Assembly: GCF_013343235.1 (NCBI RefSeq)
Contig: NZ_CP040094.1
Coordinates: 6,505,001 to 6,569,000 of the forward strand
Length of the DNA stretch: 64,000 bases
Reading direction: 5' to 3'
Source: Nostoc sp. TCL240-02
GTDB taxonomy: Bacteria > Cyanobacteriota > Cyanobacteriia > Cyanobacteriales > Nostocaceae
Below, one piece after another: positions 1 through 8,332 of this stretch. Within the stretch, counting starts at the first letter, position 1; each line of letters starts with the position of its first letter. The notes below the pieces were generated by a model. That model saw only the letters and a list, made by a program, of their open reading frames with translations. It had not been told where the DNA came from and did no database searches. Both the position numbers and the translations under genes were made by a program.

Positions 1-581
1 CGAAATTCATCAATAAATAAATTGAGTTCTTTTTCTGCTGTTAAAGTTTGAATAAATGGCTGAATAAAGCTTTTTGCTGTAGGTGTTTCTGCACCAAACA
101 TCAACGGCATCCGACACACTGCGGTCATGGGATATCTTTCTAGCATATCTGCTTCAGCTATAGCTTTCTGCTCACCGTAAAGATTAACGGGACACACAGC
201 ATCTGTTTCTTGATAGGGAGCATTTAAGCCATCAAAAACTAAGTCAGTTGAAGTAAAAGCACAAGGAATAGAGTTATCCGCGCAAAGTGCGGCAATATTG
301 CAAGATGCTATAACATTAATTGCGTGCGATTCTTTGGGGTTTGTTTGACAAAAATTTGGTTGCGAATGTGCAGCAGTATGAATAACCGCTTCTGGTTTGA
401 CATCATTAAATATGCGTTTAAATTCCTGAAAATTTGCTAAGTTTGCTTTTAAAATCTTCATACCAGGAATCTCTAAAGGATGGGATAAATAAGTGCCATA
501 AATCTCCCATTCTTGTTTGGCAAGCTGGCAAAGATGCCATCCTAAAAAACCACTTGCCCCGGTGATTAACAATTTTTTCAT
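1..581 (-). CDS. NAD-dependent sugar epimerase/reductase, SDR (RmlD-like), 3' end beyond window
   Basis: Partial gene: the ATG is at 581 and the frame is still open at base 1, so only about 193 N-terminal residues are visible. The N-terminus MKKLLITGASGFLGWHLC carries the GxxGxxG dinucleotide-binding motif of extended SDRs. AVIHTAA and FTSTDLVFDG follow, and then LYGEQKAIAE, in which the Tyr and Lys of the YxxxK catalytic pair are visible. This arrangement resembles dTDP-4-dehydrorhamnose reductase and related sugar-nucleotide reductases. Substrate cannot be told from the sequence. UDP-GlcNAc 2-epimerase lies 6 kb away, but linkage is only speculative. Confidence 0.8.
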   Translation of the reverse strand, partial: MKKLLITGASGFLGWHLCQLAKQEWEIYGTYLSHPLEIPGMKILKANLANFQEFKRIFNDVKPEAVIHTAAHSQPNFCQTNPKESHAINVIASCNIAALCADNSIPCAFTSTDLVFDGLNAPYQETDAVCPVNLYGEQKAIAEADMLERYPMTAVCRMPLMFGAETPTAKSFIQPFIQTLTAEKELNLFIDEF

Positions 582-659
582 GTCTAATCGTAAACCGCTC
601 AAGAAAAATACCTTTCTACAGCAGGCTTATATTTTACACTCAGAGGTGGTGATAAAATT

Positions 660-1403
660 TTATTGGATTAATTCCTGAAACTGCTTTTCACTACGCACTT
701 TGCTAAAGTCTGGGTCAGTTTTTGCTAATTTCTTGTATTTATCAGGAACAAGCTCAATTGCTTTGTCTAGGTTTTCAATTGCTAATTCCAGATTGCTTTG
801 TAAAGCATAAGAGCAAGCTTTATTGTAATATGCTTGGTGCAAATCTTGCTTGATGACGATCGCTTTGTCGTAAGATGCGATCGCGTCTTTGTAGCGGTGT
901 AGCTTTGTCAGAGCTATGCCTCGGTTAATTAAGGCTTGATATTTGTTGGGTTGGATAGCGATCGCTTTGTCGTAAGATGCGATCGCGTCTTTGTAGCGCT
1001 GCAACGATGTCAAAGCTATGCCACGATTATACCAGGCTTCATATTTGTCGGGTTTGATGGCGATCGCTCTATCATAAGATGCAAGAGCGTCTTGGTAGCG
1101 TTGCAACGATGTTAAAGCTATGCCACGGTTAATCCAAGCTTCAGGACTCTCAACTTTGATGGCGATCGCTTTATCGTATACTTTTATCGCATCTTCATAA
1201 CGTTGTCCATCTAATAAATTATTACCTTGATGAAAAAAGTCTTCTGCTTTTTGGGTAGCCTTCGCTTCTATGAAAAGCTGGGTTACATTACTTTCTTGAA
1301 CAACTTGTGTAGTATTTTCTATTGATGAGTTTGCCCCACCACTACAACCAAATGCGAAGAAAGCTATCAAACCAGATGCAACGAAGCAGCGCTGAACAAT
1401 CAT
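660..1403 (-). CDS. TPR-repeat lipoprotein
   Basis: A 247-residue protein with an N-terminal hydrophobic segment ending in FAFGC, a lipobox, so a lipid-anchored protein is likely after cleavage before Cys20. From about residue 52 to the end it consists of tandem 34-residue tetratricopeptide repeats with the pattern W-x-NRG-x-AL...RY-x-DA-x-ASYD-x-AIAI; about five repeats can be counted. TPRs are protein-protein interaction scaffolds, and no catalytic domain is present. The middle repeats are nearly identical to one another at both DNA and protein level, suggesting recent internal duplication. HIP1-type GCGATCGC motifs sit inside the repeats. Partner unknown. Confidence 0.85.
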   Translation of the reverse strand: MIVQRCFVASGLIAFFAFGCSGGANSSIENTTQVVQESNVTQLFIEAKATQKAEDFFHQGNNLLDGQRYEDAIKVYDKAIAIKVESPEAWINRGIALTSLQRYQDALASYDRAIAIKPDKYEAWYNRGIALTSLQRYKDAIASYDKAIAIQPNKYQALINRGIALTKLHRYKDAIASYDKAIVIKQDLHQAYYNKACSYALQSNLELAIENLDKAIELVPDKYKKLAKTDPDFSKVRSEKQFQELIQ

Positions 1404-2220
1404 GCTGTACCTACAAAACTTATGAGATAATGTTAAAATTTGTTCTTTTTTTGAGTATTATCAAAATACACTACTTTTTACCCATTAATTCACTTATCTT
1501 TTCAGAAAGAGTTTTGTTGACGACGCATAGATGTTTATTAAAATCAAGCGTAGGCTAGATTATCATATTAAATATACATAAAGCAATTACTTAGTACCTA
1601 TTTCATTAAAAAAACAATTATTTATGTTGCTGTATATATTGTCTAAATGTAGCCCGTTGTAGACATCGCAAGTGTTTGGTAATTTTCTAAGAGTGCAATG
1701 GTGTACCACCCGCCATAGGCGATCGTAATAGTTTTTCGCTAGACAATCATGTTAGTTGCTTCATTTTGCAAGCACTTATCTAAGCTAATCATCATTCAAA
1801 TTACGTCTTTGCGTCTTTTTAGCGATTGAAACTATGCAACTTAAAAGAGTATCAGATTAATATCTGTCATTGGATGGATGCCAATAATTGATTCTCAATG
1901 ATGACTATCAACGTTATATTTGCAAAAATTATGAGAAGTCTATTAATGTAACTTATCGCTTGTAAAATCTATAGGACTGATATTTAACTTCGTATAAATA
2001 AAAAAGCCTTCTTGCCTATTTCCTATTGCCTCTTTCCTCTTTTGTACCAACACAATTAAGTATGTCTACGCCACGCTGTACGAACAAACATCAAAGCGAA
2101 TTCCTATATAAGAGGATACTTTAAAGAATGCCTTTATATCTTTGTGGTACCAAAATTATATTTGTAGTACAAAGATATGAAGGCAAAAATAGATAATAAT
2201 AGGCTTTATATTTGCAACGC
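1404..2220. other. Long spacer without a convincing gene
   Basis: AT-rich spacer between a TPR lipoprotein and crtO, both read leftward. I find no credible coding frame. It holds one copy of a dispersed repeat (2011-2106, listed separately) and a shorter segment near 1650-1665 resembling other interspersed repeats of this genome. Confidence 0.5.
2011..2106. repeat. Dispersed repeat, copy 1 (partner at 12598-12680)
   Basis: A pyrimidine-rich stretch (TTTCCTATTGCCTC) is followed by AAGTATGTCTACGCCACGCT, a CGAACAAACATCAAAGCG block and TTCCTATA. The same order with a few substitutions occurs at 12598-12680. The CTACGCCACGCTGCGCGAAC core resembles short interspersed repeats common in Nostoc genomes. 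Confidence 0.7.
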
Positions 2221-3915
2221 CTAATTAATTCCAAACACTGACTCGACAGTTGACTTAATCGAATCTCTTGCATCCTTTAAGGTTTGGCTAATAGGATGTT
2301 TTGCCTGTAAAAAGGCGCGGGCACAATTGCGTCCCGGCATTCCTGAAATCGAACCACCTGGATGAGTACCAGCACCAGTCAAAAATAGATTATCAATTGG
2401 CGTTTTATAGTTGGCTATTTCTGGTAAGGGACGGAAAAATATCATCTGATCTAAAGTCATGTCAACATGGTAATAATTCCCTTTGTATGCACCTAATCTT
2501 TCTCCTAGTTCTGCTGGACTTTCTACACGACGGGCGATAGTTGCATTTTTGACATTTGGTGCATAGTCTGCCAACTTATCAACCACTCTATCTGCAACTT
2601 TATTTTTCAATTCATCTGTCCATCCAGTACCTTTTAAACCAGTGCCTTCTGCACCAGCAATTTGATAAGGGGCAAAATACTCAATCCATACAGTGTGCTT
2701 ACCTGGTGGTGCTAATGTTGGATCTAAATAACTAGGCATGACCACATACATTGATGGGTCAGCATCAGGAATTTCTCCCAAAGTACATTTACTATGAGCC
2801 TGTTCTACATGAGCCACGGAATCAGCAATTAAGATAGAACCGACGAGATATTCGTCTTTGTGAGCGTGGTGCGGAAAGCGCAGTGGTTCATCTAAAGCTA
2901 AGTCTATCTTGAGGATGGTTTCGTTATTGTTAACGATGCGGCGTTCTAACCTTTCCCATAAATCAGGGTCGGCTCCATCAACATCGCTTTTATCAGTCAT
3001 TTGTAAGAACAATCGCTTGGCATCAATATTAGATATAACCCCGTATTTGGCGCGATATTCTTTACCACCAGCAACCCGCACACCAACAGCTTTACCATCA
3101 TCAATTAAAACTTTTTCAACATGCTGATCTGTGAGAATAACCCCACCTTTACTTGTGACTAAATTCACCAAAGCTTGCACTAATGCGCCAGTTCCGCCGC
3201 GAGGTCTGGCCATGCCAGGGTTATGACGCATCGCCATCATAATTGCACCAATGGCAAGGGTTTTTTGCGATGGTGGCGCACCAAGTTCTGATGCTAATCT
3301 GGCTAGTGGCGCTTTTAGAAATTCTTCATCAAACCACTCGTTAAGTAAATCTTCAGCGCTGGTTAACATAGTGCGAATAAAATCCAGCGTTTTGTTTGGA
3401 GAACCAATAACCGAAAATAAATCTTTGATTTTTTTGATATCGTAGTTGCCAACAATATCTATAATTGACTTTGGCGGTGCATTAAACATGGGAATCATTG
3501 CACCGATCGCTCGCTGCCAAAAATCTACAAATTCTGCGTATTTTTTGGCATCACGTTCGTTATAACGAGCAATTTCTGCACAAGTTTTTTCTAACGACTT
3601 ATGCCCTAAGAAATACTTGCCATCAGGATGAGGACAGAAAACAACTGGATCGCACTCCAAATAATGCAAGCCATATTTTTCTAGTTCTAATTCTTCAACA
3701 ACCGGCCCCAAGTGAATAAATTCATGGTCAATAGCGCACAAGTTAAATTTAAATCCAGGAGCCTCTTGCGGCAAACATTCTTCAGTTGTTGCTGCACCAC
3801 CTGGAACAGAACGCTTTTCCAATAACAGAACGCTATAACCAGCTTTCAACAAGTAAGCCGCACAAACTAACCCATTGTGTCCAGCACCGATCAGCACAAC
3901 ATCATACTCTTGCAT
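2221..3915 (-). CDS. crtO: Beta-carotene ketolase, CrtO type
   Basis: A 564-residue flavoprotein of the phytoene desaturase-like superfamily. It opens with MQEYDVVLIGAGHNGLVCAA, an FAD-binding beta-alpha-beta fold with GxGxxG, followed by an acidic LLLEKR strand end. The C-terminus has LFLTGAGTHPGGSISGMPGR, the typical FAD-contacting signature of carotenoid desaturases and ketolases. The whole sequence resembles the CrtO ketolase of Anabaena/Nostoc as I remember it. That enzyme introduces keto groups on beta-carotene to give echinenone, a membrane carotenoid used for photoprotection. It appears monocistronic, with long spacers on the 3' side and a 115-bp gap upstream. Echinenone versus canthaxanthin as main product cannot be decided here. 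Confidence 0.85.
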   Translation of the reverse strand: MQEYDVVLIGAGHNGLVCAAYLLKAGYSVLLLEKRSVPGGAATTEECLPQEAPGFKFNLCAIDHEFIHLGPVVEELELEKYGLHYLECDPVVFCPHPDGKYFLGHKSLEKTCAEIARYNERDAKKYAEFVDFWQRAIGAMIPMFNAPPKSIIDIVGNYDIKKIKDLFSVIGSPNKTLDFIRTMLTSAEDLLNEWFDEEFLKAPLARLASELGAPPSQKTLAIGAIMMAMRHNPGMARPRGGTGALVQALVNLVTSKGGVILTDQHVEKVLIDDGKAVGVRVAGGKEYRAKYGVISNIDAKRLFLQMTDKSDVDGADPDLWERLERRIVNNNETILKIDLALDEPLRFPHHAHKDEYLVGSILIADSVAHVEQAHSKCTLGEIPDADPSMYVVMPSYLDPTLAPPGKHTVWIEYFAPYQIAGAEGTGLKGTGWTDELKNKVADRVVDKLADYAPNVKNATIARRVESPAELGERLGAYKGNYYHVDMTLDQMIFFRPLPEIANYKTPIDNLFLTGAGTHPGGSISGMPGRNCARAFLQAKHPISQTLKDARDSIKSTVESVFGIN

Positions 3916-4030
3916 AGTTGGAATTTAGAAATAAGTAGCTTTCTAAATAGTAGAAACCTTTTATTACTTTTACATCATCCTTCGGTAACAAAAATTATTT
4001 TTAACTAAAGTCAATTCTATTAAAATTCTA

Positions 4031-4789
4031 TTAAGAAGATGGTAAAATTGAGGATGATGGTATTTGCTTCACTTGTGTTTCTACCATCAGTATTAAACTA
4101 CCAATTCCTACTTTTATATCTTTAATATGAAACACCATATCTTCCCATTTAAAATATGGTATATTCATCAATTCTTTTGCTTTCTGCATTAAAGCTGTAA
4201 CTACTTCTATGGAAATTCCTCCTCCCTCAGTGCAGTTAAAACTCTCCAGCATCGCCGGTTGTGAATGAGTCCGTGGACATGCGATCGCAGTGTAACCCAA
4301 AACGCGAGTATTCCCCTTTTCCTTTAATAGCACTCTTCCCCTAGATTCTATTTTGCCATCACCAGGTAAAAATATTTCAATTTTTTGGGCCTCAAAACTC
4401 ACAATTTTGCCATCTACATCCAAATCAAAATCTTGCATCTGGCTGTTAACAAAATCTGATGCCAAGGTGCGGTTAATATCTGTTTCTGTAAGTATAATAC
4501 GAGCTATGGTATTGACTGGTTGATTGAGTTCTATTTGACCAAAAAGAGCGCTGAAAGGGTTGATTGCAATACTATCTGTTTGCAGATGTATTTCTTGTAC
4601 GCGAATATTTTCTTTAATTACTAATCCTTGTCCTACAACCGAAACTCCATCCGCTTGTCCCTGAATTATTTTCAACAGATCGGTTTGTACATCTATTTCT
4701 ATTTTTTCTGCTTCATCTAGCTTTTCGGATATTCTTCTTTCAGCTTCCTGGGATAAAAATTGTTCCTCCAACCGATGTTCATCAGGCAT
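4031..4789 (-). CDS. DUF2993 (LmeA-like) protein
   Basis: A 252-residue protein with no signal peptide or membrane segment. Residues from about 12 to 235 fit the DUF2993 family: an amphipathic start (AERRISEKLDEAEKIEIDV), then alternating beta-strands such as ISIEV and GKIESRGRVLLKE. Actinobacterial relatives (LmeA) bind phosphoinositides at the envelope; in cyanobacteria the function is unknown. It lies between crtO and a P450 relic, both on the same strand, without overlap. No catalytic residues were recognised. Confidence 0.7.
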   Translation of the reverse strand: MPDEHRLEEQFLSQEAERRISEKLDEAEKIEIDVQTDLLKIIQGQADGVSVVGQGLVIKENIRVQEIHLQTDSIAINPFSALFGQIELNQPVNTIARIILTETDINRTLASDFVNSQMQDFDLDVDGKIVSFEAQKIEIFLPGDGKIESRGRVLLKEKGNTRVLGYTAIACPRTHSQPAMLESFNCTEGGGISIEVVTALMQKAKELMNIPYFKWEDMVFHIKDIKVGIGSLILMVETQVKQIPSSSILPSS

Positions 4790-4891
4790 GAATTAGTAAT
4801 CTCCTTAATATCCTCTTACTAGTTAATGTAAAGGCTATATGCTAAGGAGCGGATCTACATTGCGGTATATGCAAATCGGAGGATTGAGTAA

Positions 4892-5040
4892 TTAAGTAGA
4901 TAGTATTGTTTGTCTTTTAAGTTTTGCTTTTTTGGTAACAACCATTTTTACACCGCCGCTAGGGACAATTGTAATGCCACGACGGACTGGATGTACTGGA
5001 CGTTTATCAGTAAGGCTTAATTCAAAATACGATAGTCTAC
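4892..5040 (-). pseudogene. Relic of the C-terminal end of a cytochrome P450
   Basis: Translating the minus strand in one frame gives about 48 residues containing ELSLTDKRPVHPVRRGITIV and then SGGVKMVVTKK before a TAA stop at 4892-4894. This looks like the extreme C-terminal beta-strands of cyanobacterial CYP110-type P450s, downstream of the haem-binding loop. The haem Cys motif and everything N-terminal of it are missing: upstream (above about 5040) the frame no longer resembles P450. There is no start codon, so this is a gene remnant left by deletion. Confidence 0.55.
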
Positions 5041-5272
5041 CGAGGATTATACCAACGCTTGGTGATTTTTATACTAAATCAGCGTGTTGGCGTACCCCTT
5101 CGTAGACATAGCATTTTTTTAGGAATTTTTTGACTAATTTTATTCTTTCTTAATTCCGCTACCAGCAAAAACCTTTGAAAGAGCAGGGATATAAAATATA
5201 CTAATAATAAATACAGAGAAGGCTAAAGTAATTCTCTGTGACTACTCATTTTTTCATATAAAGGGCTGCATT

Positions 5273-5944
5273 ATGGAATATCTTGCTTATTCTCACATGT
5301 TTATTGCTCAAGAAGAGGCATCTGGAAACACCAAATATAATCTCCCTAAATCTCAATTAAATGGGAAAGAACCTCTTAAATCTTCTAACATAGTTATTGC
5401 TGAAAAACAGGCATCTGCAAACAGCAAAACTAAGTTCAATTGGAAAAAACTACTTAAATCTTCAGCTTGGTTAGCTTTAGCTGGTGTTGGTGTATTACTT
5501 ATTGCTGCTACCCAAATTCAAATAAGTTCAGCTGCTTATGTAAAGACTAACGGCAGTTGTTTACGTATCCGTACAGGCCCAAGCACTAACTACTCTTATA
5601 TTGATTGTGTATCAAATGGTGCAACACTTCCAGCGATTGAGAGGTATGAAAACGGTTTTGCTCGGCTTTCTACGGGTAGATATGTTTATGCCCGATGGGT
5701 TGCTGATAGACCTAACAACCCTCCTGTAACTAGTAAACCTGGTGGCGTTGGCGGTTCAGTCATTCTTACCCGTGGTTCTAGAGGTCAGCTTGTAAGAGAC
5801 GTTCAGACAGCTTTAGGTAATCTTAGAGTTGATGGAATTTACGGTCAAGAAACTGTTAACCAAGTCCGAACCTTTCAGACAAGTAAAGGTCTACTTGTAG
5901 ATGGTACAGTCGGGCCCGAAACTAGAGCAGCTCTAGGTATTTAA
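5273..5944 (+). CDS. Membrane-anchored SH3b and peptidoglycan-binding-domain protein
   Basis: A 223-residue protein. Residues 1-60 are polar with an imperfect internal repeat (EEASGNTKYNLPKSQL and KQASANSKTKFNWKKLLKSS). A single transmembrane segment or signal anchor follows (about 64-84, AWLALAGVGVLLIAAT). Residues 88-145 form a bacterial SH3 domain (CLRIRTGPSTNYSYIDCV, with WVADRP at the end), and residues 160-222 a peptidoglycan-binding_1 domain (LGNLRVDGIYGQETVNQVR and LLVDGTVGPETRAAL). The combination suggests an envelope protein that binds the cell wall; no hydrolase domain is present. It converges with wecB, with a repeat hairpin between them. Confidence 0.8.
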   Translation: MEYLAYSHMFIAQEEASGNTKYNLPKSQLNGKEPLKSSNIVIAEKQASANSKTKFNWKKLLKSSAWLALAGVGVLLIAATQIQISSAAYVKTNGSCLRIRTGPSTNYSYIDCVSNGATLPAIERYENGFARLSTGRYVYARWVADRPNNPPVTSKPGGVGGSVILTRGSRGQLVRDVQTALGNLRVDGIYGQETVNQVRTFQTSKGLLVDGTVGPETRAALGI

Positions 5945-6078
5945 AAGTTAGAGACATTTTCATCAACCAGCCACTCTTGAAAAATCTCATTTCTAGGTTA
6001 TACCTATTTTCTTAGAAATCTAAACTAAGGAAGTCTTAGATTAAAACTTCTCTTATCGGAGACGCTGCGCGAACCGAA

Positions 6079-6108
6079 CATCTCGCCCGTCTGAAAGCGG
6101 GCAAGATG
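6079..6108. repeat. Hairpin repeat between convergent genes
   Basis: Arms CATCTCGCCCG and CGGGCAAGATG pair over 11 positions with one mismatch around an 8-base loop. The flanking GACGCTGCGCGAACCGAAC is a typical Nostoc interspersed repeat. It sits between the 3' ends of two convergent genes and could double as a bidirectional terminator, although it has no long T tract. Confidence 0.6.
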
Positions 6109-6200
6109 CTCACCCCACAACATTGAAACTGTGTTGAATGCAAATAATAAAAGTCAATTTTATACACCCTGAAAAACAGAAATTTTGTATTTTGTTTAAT

Positions 6201-7331
6201 CTAAGTTGATATTTCGGATGAAACACCCAAGTAATTTTGCACAATCTGCAAAATGCGCTCTGCTGCATGACCATCCCCAAAGGGATTAATTGCATTTGCC
6301 ATTGCTTCATAGGCATCTGGATTGCTCAGTAACTCAGCAGCAGCTGCAAAAATATTCTCACTCGTAGTGCCTACAAGTTTGGCTGTACCGGCTACAACAG
6401 CCTCTGGTCTTTCGGTGGTATCTCTTAAAACTAGTACTGGTTTTCCCAAACTGGGGGCTTCTTCTTGCAAACCACCAGAGTCAGTGAGCAAAAGATGCGA
6501 TCGCCCAATTGCTCCCACCAGTTCGCCATAATCTAGAGGTTCCGTCAAGAAAATTCGGGGATGATTCCCTAAAAGCTCTTGCAACGGGATTCGCACTGTG
6601 GGATTGCGGTGTAATGGAAGCAACAAAGCCGTATCACGGAACTTATCTAAGATTTGTAAAAACCCCTGAGCGATCGCTTGCAGGGGTTCTCCCCAATTCT
6701 CCCGTCGATGAACTGTTGCTAACAGAACGCGGTATGAATCCCAGTCTAAGCCTGGTATATTACAAACAGCTTGGGTTGCAGCTACATTCAACAGCGCATC
6801 AATTACCGTATTACCCGTCATGTGAATTTCACCCAAAACACCAGAACGGTGCAAATTTTCCACAGCCCAAGGAGTCGGCGCAAAGTGCAACTGAGTAATT
6901 TGAGAAATCAACCGCCGATTAGCTTCTTCTGGGTAAGGATTGAAGAGATCATCAGTTCTTAAACCTGCTTCTACATGACCAATAGGGATTTTTTGATAAA
7001 AAGCTGCTAAAGCTGCGGCAAAAGCCGTTGTAGTATCTCCCTGCACCACCACTAAATCTGGCTTTTTCTCCTTGAATAACGTTTCTAACCCTTGTAAACT
7101 ACGGCAGGTAATATCATTTAGAGATTGCTGAACCTGCATAATTTCCAAGTCATAATCTGCCTTGATGTTGAACAGCTGCATAACTTGCTCAACCATTTCC
7201 CGATGTTGTCCAGTTAAAATTACTTGCGACTCAAAAGCTAAAGACTTCTGGAAAACCTGAATCACTGGAGCAAGTTTAATCGCTTCGGGACGAGTACCCA
7301 AGATAATGCAAACCCGTTTTTGATTAGTCAT
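6201..7331 (-). CDS. wecB: UDP-N-acetylglucosamine 2-epimerase (non-hydrolysing)
   Basis: A 376-residue cytoplasmic enzyme interconverting UDP-GlcNAc and UDP-ManNAc, a precursor for surface polysaccharides. Family hallmarks are present: the N-terminal IILGTRPEAIKLAP, HVEAGLRT, and the C-terminal nucleotide-binding stretch DSGGLQEEAPSLGKPVLVLR with TERPE. Length is normal for WecB/MnaA. The start is notable: residues 1-4 (MTNQ) and the ATG itself come from a tandem heptamer tract (7324-7409). The conserved core begins at residue 5, so no alternative downstream start is possible. No recognisable Shine-Dalgarno precedes it, only repeat sequence. Confidence 0.92.
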   Translation of the reverse strand: MTNQKRVCIILGTRPEAIKLAPVIQVFQKSLAFESQVILTGQHREMVEQVMQLFNIKADYDLEIMQVQQSLNDITCRSLQGLETLFKEKKPDLVVVQGDTTTAFAAALAAFYQKIPIGHVEAGLRTDDLFNPYPEEANRRLISQITQLHFAPTPWAVENLHRSGVLGEIHMTGNTVIDALLNVAATQAVCNIPGLDWDSYRVLLATVHRRENWGEPLQAIAQGFLQILDKFRDTALLLPLHRNPTVRIPLQELLGNHPRIFLTEPLDYGELVGAIGRSHLLLTDSGGLQEEAPSLGKPVLVLRDTTERPEAVVAGTAKLVGTTSENIFAAAAELLSNPDAYEAMANAINPFGDGHAAERILQIVQNYLGVSSEIST

Positions 7332-7409
7332 TAGTCATTAGTCATCTGTCATTTGCCAATGGTTATAGTCAATGGTCTATGACCAATAGTCAATAGTTGA
7401 CGGTCAATC
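7324..7409. repeat. STRR-like heptamer tract overlapping the wecB start
   Basis: Degenerate 7-bp units of the type TTAGTCA/ATAGTCA/ATGGTCA (minus strand TGACTAA) repeat irregularly across about 85 bp. The tract contains the ATG at 7331-7329 of the leftward epimerase gene. Short tandemly repeated repetitive sequences of this type are characteristic of heterocystous cyanobacteria. Confidence 0.75.
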
Positions 7410-7456
7410 ATTACACAAATCATAAATATAAAAGGAAAAATTATATAAAAAGCATG

Positions 7457-7478
7457 AAAAAACCCGGCTTAATCGGGT
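7457..7478 (-). terminator. Rho-independent terminator (minus strand), apparently orphaned
   Basis: Read on the minus strand, ACCCG-ATTAAGC-CGGGT is followed immediately by a run of six T. It would end a leftward transcript, but the only leftward sequence upstream of it is a broken transposase fragment (7728-8034). The gene it once served may have been lost. Confidence 0.6.
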
Positions 7479-7562
7479 AGACGAACTGTATCAGGACTTA
7501 CGCAACTGGCACAATGCGATCGCCAATCAATAGTACGTATGTATTAGATTGGTAAAAATGTA

Positions 7563-7731
7563 TTTTATTGGGTAGGACTGACAACAGTGGTGATGGTAGT
7601 GCGTTCAATTCAGCATTGGAATAAAACTACCCAAGAAGTTCAATTTTACATCTCTAGTCTCACCAGTGATGCTAACAAGATTGGCAGCGCGATTCGACAG
7701 CATTGGGGGATTGAAAACTCTGTTCATTTGC
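7563..7731 (+). pseudogene. ISAs1-family transposase fragment
   Basis: About 55 codons in one frame: WVGLTTVVMVV, then HWNKTTQEVQFYISSL and IGSAIRQHWGIENSVH. This matches the C-terminal catalytic region of ISAs1-family transposases, including the RxHWGIEN block with the third acidic residue. The N-terminal two thirds and the sequence after IENSVH are missing. Homology stops abruptly near 7731, where a fragment of another transposase in opposite orientation begins. Confidence 0.7.
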
Positions 7732-8034
7732 TCCTATTAAATGCTCACAGGCTATTGTTTCAAAATATTTGGGAAACATATATAAAGGTTGGGATGCAAA
7801 TCCTAACCCGTTCACTATCATTACTTTAACAACATGACCAGGACTGACTTTTTCTCCTTCCTCTTCACCTATTAATTCATTAATTATTTTTACCAACCCA
7901 ATCGCATCTACTATTCCTGCCACTATGCCTAAATGGTCTATATTCTGAATTTCAATGTCTTTGCCATTCAACATCACAACAGTCTTCTCCAAATCTTCTG
8001 TTGTAATTTTCTCCTCTTTAATTTTTGTTATCAA
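7728..8034 (-). pseudogene. IS1634-type transposase, N-terminal fragment (DUF4277)
   Basis: The minus-strand frame reads IEIQNIDHLGIVAGIVDAIG, then EKVSPGHVVKVMIVNGLGF and FETIACEHLIGA. This is the N-terminal DUF4277 domain of IS1634-like (IS1111A/IS4 clan) transposases. After EHLIGA the frame runs into the antisense of the neighbouring ISAs1 fragment and loses resemblance, so the DDE domain is absent. This is a truncated relic. Confidence 0.75.
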
Positions 8035-8332
8035 TTAATTTTTTAAAATCTTTCTTTTTCCCTTTGTTCTGTTTTCATCACAACACTTTTCTTTCTCTGC
8101 ATCTCCTTAGCTCTTAATACAACTAATTTTCATTAAGTCTCTTGACTCTTGCATCTACTTTAGTTCTTATGTACTACTTAATCAGTTTTTTGTTGATGTA
8201 TGACAGTTAGGGTGCGGAAGGTAGGTTTTAATTTTTTATTTATCAATTGTTAAAGAAAGTTTAACCATAACAAATGTAACTTGATTAAGGCTGGAATTAC
8301 AGCAGGAAGATATTCCTTTAATCAGAGGTAAT
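8035..8332. other. Leader region of the phosphate uptake cluster
   Basis: About 300 bp without a coding frame between the transposase scar and pstS. It carries a candidate Pho box (listed separately); AGAGG at 8325-8329, just before the ATG, could serve as ribosome binding site. No other element was recognised. Confidence 0.5.
8238..8267 (+). promoter_or_regulatory. Candidate Pho box upstream of pstS
   Basis: Three 8-bp units spaced by 3 bp: ATTTATCA, GTTAAAGA and TTTAACCA. The cyanobacterial PhoB/SphR box is described as tandem PyTTAAPyPy(T/A) octamers with 3-bp spacers. The third unit fits fully and the first two partly. Its position about 65 bp before the pstS ATG suits phosphate-starvation control. 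Confidence 0.45.

Noticed and set aside
1322..1558. Plus-strand frame of 78 codons beside the TPR lipoprotein
   Set aside because: Overlaps the lipoprotein signal sequence antisense and continues into AT-rich spacer without homology.
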